From: Opeltia flavorubescens
Taxonomy: Eukaryota > Ascomycota > Lecanoromycetes > Teloschistales > Teloschistaceae
Assembly (NCBI GenBank): GCA_000442125.1
Contig: KE546968.1
Location: forward strand, 399,932 to 463,931
Reading direction: 5' to 3'
Length of the DNA: 64,000 nt
Of the stretch, positions 56,858 through 64,000 are shown piece after piece. The notes beneath the pieces are model-generated. The model searched no databases. It saw only the letters and a program-made list of their open reading frames with translations, and was not told the origin of the DNA. Positions within the stretch are counted from its first letter, which is position 1; each line of letters opens with the position of its first letter. A program made the position numbers and the translations under genes.

Positions 56858-59559
56858 TAATATAATATATAATTATATATATAAGCGATATTATCTCTTC
56901 CTCGATTTAAAGCGGTTAATATCTAATTAACCTTTATAAATCTAAAATATTCGGTAGTAGCTATAATAATAATAAAAAAGTTTATTTCTATATCTAGGTA
57001 TTTATTTACGGTATTTATATTAATAAATTCTAATTAATTATTATTTTAAATCCAACGCTATAAAAGATTAAATTACCTATAATAAAATAAAAAAATTATA
57101 ATCTCTTCTACTTTATAGCTATACTTTATAAAATATTTTACTAGATATACTATAGTAGTAAACTCGTTCGGATTTTATTTAGAATAAATCGGGCCTATTT
57201 TTTAATTTTTAATATCGGTATAATTTATAAAAATAAAAGACTTATTAACGATTCCTTCGGTAAATTTATAAATTATAACCATTATAATAGTAATATTCGG
57301 ACGTATTAAAAAATCTATATTAAATAATAAATCGTCGTTATAAAATATATTAAATATATTTAAAAGATCTAATATAATATAGTTCTATATATTTAAAATT
57401 ATATATTCTTAATTTAAAAATATCTAATAATTAAAAAAATTTCGTTTTATAAATTCTATAAAATTACCGCTTTTATTAAATTTATATTTAATTTAACGGA
57501 TATCGCTATTTAAAAATAAAATTATAAGCTTTTTATTAGGCCGGTTATATTACGCGAGAGCTATTAAATATTCTCTATAATTTATACTACCCGCTTTTTA
57601 TATAGCTATATAGTCGGTAGAAAAATATATAATTATTATTCGCCCTTTAATAAAGACTATATAAATTAATATATTTATATTATACTAAAATACTTTCTTT
57701 TTAAACTTATAATAAAGTTCGTTAAATAGCTATATATTTTAATAATTAAGCGGAATCTTCGAATCCTTTTAATAACGGAATAAAATAATAAATTAAGCGT
57801 TTATATATTAATATATATTAAATTATTATTTATAGCTTTCGATTATATAAAAAATTTTATAATACGTTTATTTTTATTTATATATTAGTTTTTTTAATAA
57901 ATTAAATCGAGATATATCTTCTTTATAATTATTATAACCCGAGAAATTTCCTAAATTATTATTATTATTAATATTATCGTTATTAATACAATCGTTCCTA
58001 TTTTTATTTTCGGACTAGATCTAAGTATTTAAAAAATAACCACCTTTTAATAGGGTAGAAATTATACCTAATTTCTCGAGTAGATTTTCTACGAAAATTC
58101 CTATAGTTAAAATTATAAAAGAAATTATTAAATATTTATTAAATTCTATAATAAATATATTAATAAAATTTTAAAATTTTAAAGGATAGCTTTTAAATAG
58201 CTTTTAATTTAATAAACCGGCCCTTTTAAAAATATATATATAAAAACTATCTTTAAAATTTTTAAAATATTTATTATTAATTTTAAATACTTTAATTATT
58301 TTTTATTTTTTTACTAGTAAATATACTATTAAATCGAATTTTATAGTAGAATTATATAATTTATTCTAGCGCTAGCTTATAAAATTAACTTTATTATTAA
58401 TATATCTTCTAATATCGTTTTAAATTATATAGTATTCTATAATTAATATATTTAAATATATAATCTTTTTATTTTAAAAATATTTAATATTAAATTCTAT
58501 TAATCTTTATAATATAGCCTTTAACTATTTTAAAAAATAATTTACTATTTTATTTAAAAAATTAATAATTTAGATTTTATAATTTTAACTAATAAATAAT
58601 AAATAAATTACTTTATTTATATATAACTTCCTACTTTCGAAAACGCCCTAAATAATTTTAAAATCGTTAGAATATTTAATTAGATATTTAATAATTTAAA
58701 ATTACTTTATATTTAAATTAATATATTATTATTTTAAAAAACTTATAATTTTATTTATTTTTAAAATATAAAAAATATTTACTTTATATTATAATTATAG
58801 ATTTTAGCTAAAATAAAGCTTTATAAATTAGCTAAAAAGTATAAACTACCTTTTATCTATATATTCCAGGTTCTACTTTTTTAAAACTACTAGATAATAA
58901 TTTTTATTAATATTAAAGACTTTAATATTAATATATATAATATTAAATAGATTAAAATTATAATAATTAATAATCGCTTTTTTATTATCGCTAAACTACT
59001 TTTAATAAAAATCGAATTTATAAACGAAGTTTTTAATTATAAAGCTTTTTTTAACTTTATATAATTATTTAATAATTATAATAATATTTAATAAAAAGAA
59101 TTACTAGAAAAACTACTTAAATATTATTATAGGCTATTTTTCGTTTTTATATTTAATAATAATATAGTCGCTAGGTTTTATATAATAGATAAAATTTTAA
59201 TAAAAATATAAAAAATCGATATATAACTTATTACTACTTTATATAAATAATAGTATTTATAAATTATATTAGAACTTTCGGGACTATTTAATCTCGGTCT
59301 ATTCTTTTTTATAATTTTATAGGATTTTTAAAGTATAAACTAGACTTTATTTAATAAAATTTTTAAAAATCTTATAATAAAATTTTACTATAGGATAAAG
59401 TCGCTAGTCCGGCTTATATAAATACTAACTATAACCGGATTAATATTTAAAAGGTAGTATAAGATTAAAATATAATTAATAAAATAAATAGTTATAGTTT
59501 TATATAAAGCGGTTCTTAAATTTATATAATAAATATATAAAAACGTCTAGCTATTCGAC
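56858..59559 (-). pseudogene. RIP-killed UPF1/NFX1-like superfamily 1 helicase, right-arm copy
   Basis: This is the mirror of the left-arm pseudogene, and its sampled pairs keep one constant coordinate sum, so no net insertion or deletion separates the copies. It keeps several informative residues lost on the left: an AAA GCG GGT AGT site at motif II supporting E/K-A-G-S, a TEYFRF block before motif VI, and an intact LTALNRGRD at motif VI (near 56,890-56,920). Conversely it has TAT where the left copy retains Arg in the QxRM motif. Comparing the copies position by position supports the UPF1/NFX1-like assignment. Many TAA/TAG codons make it non-functional. Confidence 0.68.
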
Positions 59560-61078
59560 TATTAAGAATATATTTATTATAGCTAGCTTAGATTTAATAT
59601 TTTAATAGTCGATCGGTTTTTTAATAATAAAATAAGCTTTTATAAACTTAAATATCTATTTAAATTTTATATATATTTTATAATAAGGTCTATAATTAGG
59701 TACAGAGATAGATAGGTCGTTAATATAGATACCTTACGTATAAACCTTATTAAAATCGAAGCGGAATTAAATAAACTAGAATTTCCTATTTATATAAATC
59801 GTCTTAATCCTTTATATTCCTTTTTTTAAAATTTATTTTTTAAAGAATATTTCTATAATAGTAGTTTTATTACTATTTAGAAGTTATTTATTATATTAAT
59901 AAAAATATATAGTTTTTAAAAAGGCGGTAAAATCGAAAATAAAGATTTAAATATAAGGAATATTATTATATACTTTTTTACCGTTTTTAGTTAAATTATA
60001 AAGTAAAATTTTTAAACAAGCCTCGCTTATTTATACGCGATTAACTAAAGAAATTATAAATTTCGCCCGATAGATATATATATTTTTTTTAATTTTAAAT
60101 AATTTAAATTAACCGAATATCGGAATAATTATATTTTTATACTTTATAATAGGTATATAGTACTAGACTAAAATAGATTTTATACTATTAAAGATACTAT
60201 TCTAAATATTAATAAATTAAAGTTTATTAGAATTATCGCTTTAAATATTAATAGGTTTAAATTTATTAAAATCGCTATTATAATCTAGCTTATAGTTTAA
60301 AATACAAACGGTTTTTTATATACCCGCGAATTACGCACTAAAAAGGGCCTTTATTATCTAGCTAGGGTTATTTACTTACTTCCGCGGTATATTAATAAAA
60401 TTAAAAGGGAGTTATTATTAAAAGATTAGTAAATATTTAAAAAGGCTATAATATATATATAAAATACTTTAAAATTATAGCCTTTATAGTAATAAAAATC
60501 TAAAGAAAAGTATAAATAATTTAGAACTCGATATAATTAGATTAGTAAGTATTTAAATATAAAGAAGCTAAAATAATAGAAATAATAATAATAATAAATA
60601 GATACTAATATTAAAGGAAATCAGGTCCTATTAAAAAATTAGATAAATTAAAAGAAGAATTTATAGTAAGCTAAAAACTTTAATATTTATAATATTTTAA
60701 ATAAAATAGAGTATATTTAAAAACTATTATATATTTAATAATAAAAATAATAATAAAAAGAGTTTTACTACTCGCCTAAAAAGTATTCTTTAATAATTTA
60801 TAATTAAAAAATTTAAAATCGTATTAATAAAAAAATAAAGCGATATAAAATAACTAAATAAATTTACTAATTAATTAATAAATTTATAAAATATAATACC
60901 CCTATAATTTAACGTTCGAAAATAAGGTAAAAAGATAATTTTAGGTATAGATAGAAATTANATCTGATTATTAAATATAGAAGAAGTAGAGTTTAATATA
61001 AAATAAAAGGAGTTAATAAAATAAACGTATTAAATATATAAAAAAGGATTAAATAAAATAGTACTACTAAATTTAATA

Positions 61079-61510
61079 GGCTAGAAAATTATATAAAAAG
61101 GTTTAAAAATTAGTTAAATATATAAAGAAAGGATAAATTAATAATACTAATATTAGATTTAATAGGCTAGTAAGTTATATAAAAAAATTTAATAATTTAA
61201 TAAATATATAAAAAAAGATAATTAATTAATATTAATACTAAACTTAATAGGCTAGCGGGAGGTATAAAAAAATTTATATAAGAATTTAAAATTTAAAAGA
61301 ATCTTTTAAAATAAAGTTATTAACTAATTAGAATATTTTCGATCGTTAATAATATTAAAAAAAGAGATTTAGATATAAATAAGAAATAAATAAAATAATC
61401 GATTATAAAAATAATAAACTATAATATAAAGTAAAAAAAATTAATAGGGTAATATACTAAGTATATAGAGATAAATAATACTAATATTAGACTTAATAGA
61501 CTAGTAGGAG
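61079..61510. repeat. Minisatellite-like array in right arm (AATAGGCTAG units)
   Basis: The core GGCTAG starts at 61,079, 61,165 and 61,250, with a GACTAG variant at 61,499, giving spacings of 86, 85 and 249 bp. It mirrors 17,668-18,110, but one spacing differs (85 here, 75 on the left), a small independent length change. Confidence 0.6.
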
Positions 61511-64000
61511 ATATAAAATATTTAGAAGTTTAGAGTAAATCGATAAACGATAGTCTAATATAGATATTTAATATATATCGAGTCGATTATTAACTCTTAT
61601 TTACTATTCTTATTATTCGTATAGCTATTTATATTTAAATAATATTAGCTTTAGTTTATTAAATTTAAATAAAGCTTAAATAGTATAATATCTAATTTAA
61701 AATATTAAAAACGGTAAATAATAAATATAAATAATCTAAATATTTATAGTGAAAAATAAATATTATTATTTTTTTTAAACTTTTAATATATTATAATATA
61801 TAGTTAAATAGAATACTTAATTATATAAACTAAACTTAATTTATTTAATTTTTAATAAAAGAAAAGAATCGATATAAATATTTATTAAATATAATAATTA
61901 TAAAATTATAAATAGAATATAGTAATAAAGGGTATTTTATTATATAAACTAAGTTACTTTTAATCTATTAATATTTAAGCTTTTAATTTACTATTTTTTA
62001 TTTATATATATCTTTATATTTTTATCTCTTTTTTATAATATAATTTTAAGCGAAAAAAAATTACTTAATTTAATTCTACTTTATATTCCGTTTAAAAATT
62101 TATCGGCGGATTAAATAGATTAAATATAAAAATAACTAGAATATAAAATAAAATTCGAGATTTATATAATTTAAATATTATAATTAGTTATAAAAGGTTT
62201 TCGGCGATAGAAAAATTTATAATATACGACTAGATAAACTATTTTAAAGATATAATTTATTATTTTTAAATTAAAATAGCTCTTATTTTTTTTTATAATA
62301 TCGCTACTAACTTATTAATATTATTTATATATTATACGGAGTATTAAAAACCGCGAGTAATAGAAAAATTAATAATTTTCTTTTAATATAGGAGGTCTAT
62401 ATTAATTAAAAAACGAGAATTAGTATTTAATAATAGAGCTTCCCGAATATTAAAAATAAAGTTAATATTTAACTATACTATTTAAAATATAACGCGTTTA
62501 TTTAAAAAATCTAGTTTAATATTTAATTCTACTATTCCCGTATAATATAAATAAAAATATAATAATAATAATATTATTACTTTTTTATAAACGGCTAATA
62601 GGTCTTTAAACGAGTTTACTATTTATTTTAATTAAATATAGTTTATTATTTAATTTAAAATAGAGTAGAAATTTTAATTAAAATTAGTTCGTATTAAATT
62701 AAATTTCGTATTTTAATTATTTATATAATAGTTTATCTAGTTTTCTTTATAATAATAAAGATAAACTAGCTTTAATATAAAATAAATTCGATATTATTAA
62801 AGACTAAAAACCCGATATAATTTTTATATTCTCCTACCTCTAGCCCTTTATATAATAGATTCTATTCTAAAAATAATTTTTAGCCTAGATATTCCTTTAT
62901 TTTCTTAAAATTAATAGAAAATTAGAAAATTTAAGTAAAAACTCGGTTATAAAAGAGATAACAAATATTCGTTATTTTATAATAAAATTAAAAAAGTTAT
63001 ATAAAAAGCTAATCTATTTATAATACGGTTTTTAATTAATTATAGAAATAAGATTAAATTATATACTATCCACGACGAAATCTATACAGGCGTTAATTAA
63101 TTTATAATAGTAAATATTTTAAATTATAGAGCTTTCTACTAGTTAGTATATAGAATTAATACTAATATTAAACGTTAATTAAAAAAGCGAAAAATCTATA
63201 TAAAATTATTTATTATAGTAATAACGGCTAATTTAAGCTTATAAATCTATATAGATAATCTAGAAATAATAAAATATATTTAATATATATTATTTAATAT
63301 AATAGTAATAGGCTTTTAATTTAATAATAAATTAAAAATTTTCTTTATTTATATAATAGTTAAAGCGAAATTTATTTAGAATAATAAATTTATTAAATTA
63401 AGTAATTTAAGCTTTACCGCTTTATAATTTTAATTTAAGGAATTTATATAAAACCCGATTAATAATAAAATCTAATAGAAAAATTTACTAGTTAAAAATA
63501 AAAATAGCTTTTATATTATAATTTATTAAATATTAAAAGATAAACGATTAAAATTTAAATTCTAGATTAAGCCTATTAACTTATATATATTCTATCTAAT
63601 ATTTAAATTTCTAATAGCTAATTATAAAAGTAGATATACCTATCGAATCTATATAATATAAGAGGAGGAAGGTATAGTAATTATATAACTAGGTTATATA
63701 GTTATAATTATAGAAGAAAAAAGGAAAAGCGATATAAAAATAATATTTCTAATAATAAATCTACCGTTAGCTTTATATTCAGTTCTATTATTATATAATA
63801 TTATCTAATTACCGTTAATTATAACTTTTATATAAGTATCGTTATTCTAGTTCTTTTTCGCCGATTATATATTTTTTTTTATTTTTTGTTTATAGCCTCG
63901 TTTTTATTTTTATCTATATTTATAGCTCTAAATACTCCCTTTTAACTTTTTTTTCGATTTTATAGTACCGCTAGCTATTAATATATACTCGATAAGATTA

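Larger units (their letters stand above)
40464..64000 (-). repeat. Right arm of the giant inverted duplication (continues past the window)
   Basis: It is the reverse complement of 15,178-38,481 and still matches at the last base: 63,958-64,000 pairs with 15,178-15,220. Within 40,464-40,550 against 38,395-38,481 I count 12 differences in 87 positions, all transitions and no gaps. It differs structurally from the left arm by a 232-bp tandem duplication at 51,952-52,350. A single N at 60,961 aligns with a C in the left arm. No intact gene is visible. Confidence 0.92.

Noticed and set aside
62930-63260. A right-arm plus-strand frame with few stops near an IHDEIYTGV segment
   Set aside because: No family could be recognised and continuity was not firmly established; left as unassigned RIP DNA.
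4901-64000. Mitochondrial DNA or contaminant origin of the AT-rich block
   Set aside because: CpG is retained while CpA/TpG is nearly gone, no mitochondrial genes or tRNAs are visible, and the block joins nuclear genes through a gradient of mutation.
15178-64000. Palindromic assembly artefact
   Set aside because: The arms differ by many transitions and by a 232-bp duplication, and the centre is a unique 2-kb stretch; a fold-back artefact would give identical arms.
4901-64000. Telomere, rDNA or CRISPR-type arrays
   Set aside because: No TTAGGG runs, no rRNA-like conserved blocks and no regularly spaced short direct repeats with unique spacers were seen.
4901-64000. Calling the block a centromere
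   Set aside because: AT-rich RIP DNA is typical of many fungal centromeres, but sequence alone cannot separate this from other heterochromatin, and the palindrome is a more specific explanation.

Overview
The window reads as nuclear DNA of a filamentous ascomycete (Pezizomycotina). Genes carry short GT-AG introns (52-85 nt) with CTRAY-like branch sites. About 59 kb of the window has been altered by repeat-induced point mutation (RIP): CpA/TpG is almost absent, CpG survives, and every reading frame is full of TAA/TAG.

Bases 1 to about 4,280 are ordinary gene-bearing DNA with three genes. (1) A minus-strand gene, cut by the window start, encodes a type II membrane protein that looks like the fungal DUF3405 family. 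(2) A plus-strand three-exon gene (1719-2771) encodes a 312-residue classical short-chain dehydrogenase/reductase with a complete catalytic set. (3) A minus-strand three-exon gene (2844-4113) encodes a 384-residue HIT zinc-finger protein, the box C/D snoRNP assembly factor Bcd1. Genes 1 and 2 diverge from an 840-bp intergenic region. Genes 2 and 3 converge with 72 bp between stop codons. All three needed exon joining by hand; the joins give continuous frames with family-conserved residues on both sides.

From about 4,280 to 4,900 the DNA passes from normal to RIP-saturated. This border holds ACTAAA-type short repeats and a 55-bp inverted repeat whose two arms differ only by transitions. It begins within 170 bp of the Bcd1 start codon.

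From about 4,900 to the window end everything is RIP-degraded. The main discovery is that most of it is one giant inverted duplication. Bases 15,178-38,481 (left arm) are the reverse complement of 40,464-64,000 (right arm), around a 1,982-bp non-repeated centre. Paired coordinates sum to about 78,945 near the centre and about 79,178 further out. The 232-bp step is explained by a tandem duplication present only in the right arm (51,952-52,350). Where aligned, the arms differ by transitions only, so both copies were mutated independently after the duplication; an assembly fold-back would not look like this. The palindrome runs off the right end of the window, so 4.9-15.2 kb may also have a partner beyond base 64,000.

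Inside each arm a 2.7-kb reading frame without frameshifts (19,619-22,320 plus; 56,858-59,559 minus) shows the C-terminal motifs of a UPF1/NFX1-like superfamily 1 helicase, broken only by RIP-type stops. Thus at least part of the duplicated DNA was protein-coding sequence and not plainly a standard transposon. I could not identify the remaining RIP-degraded sequence by eye.
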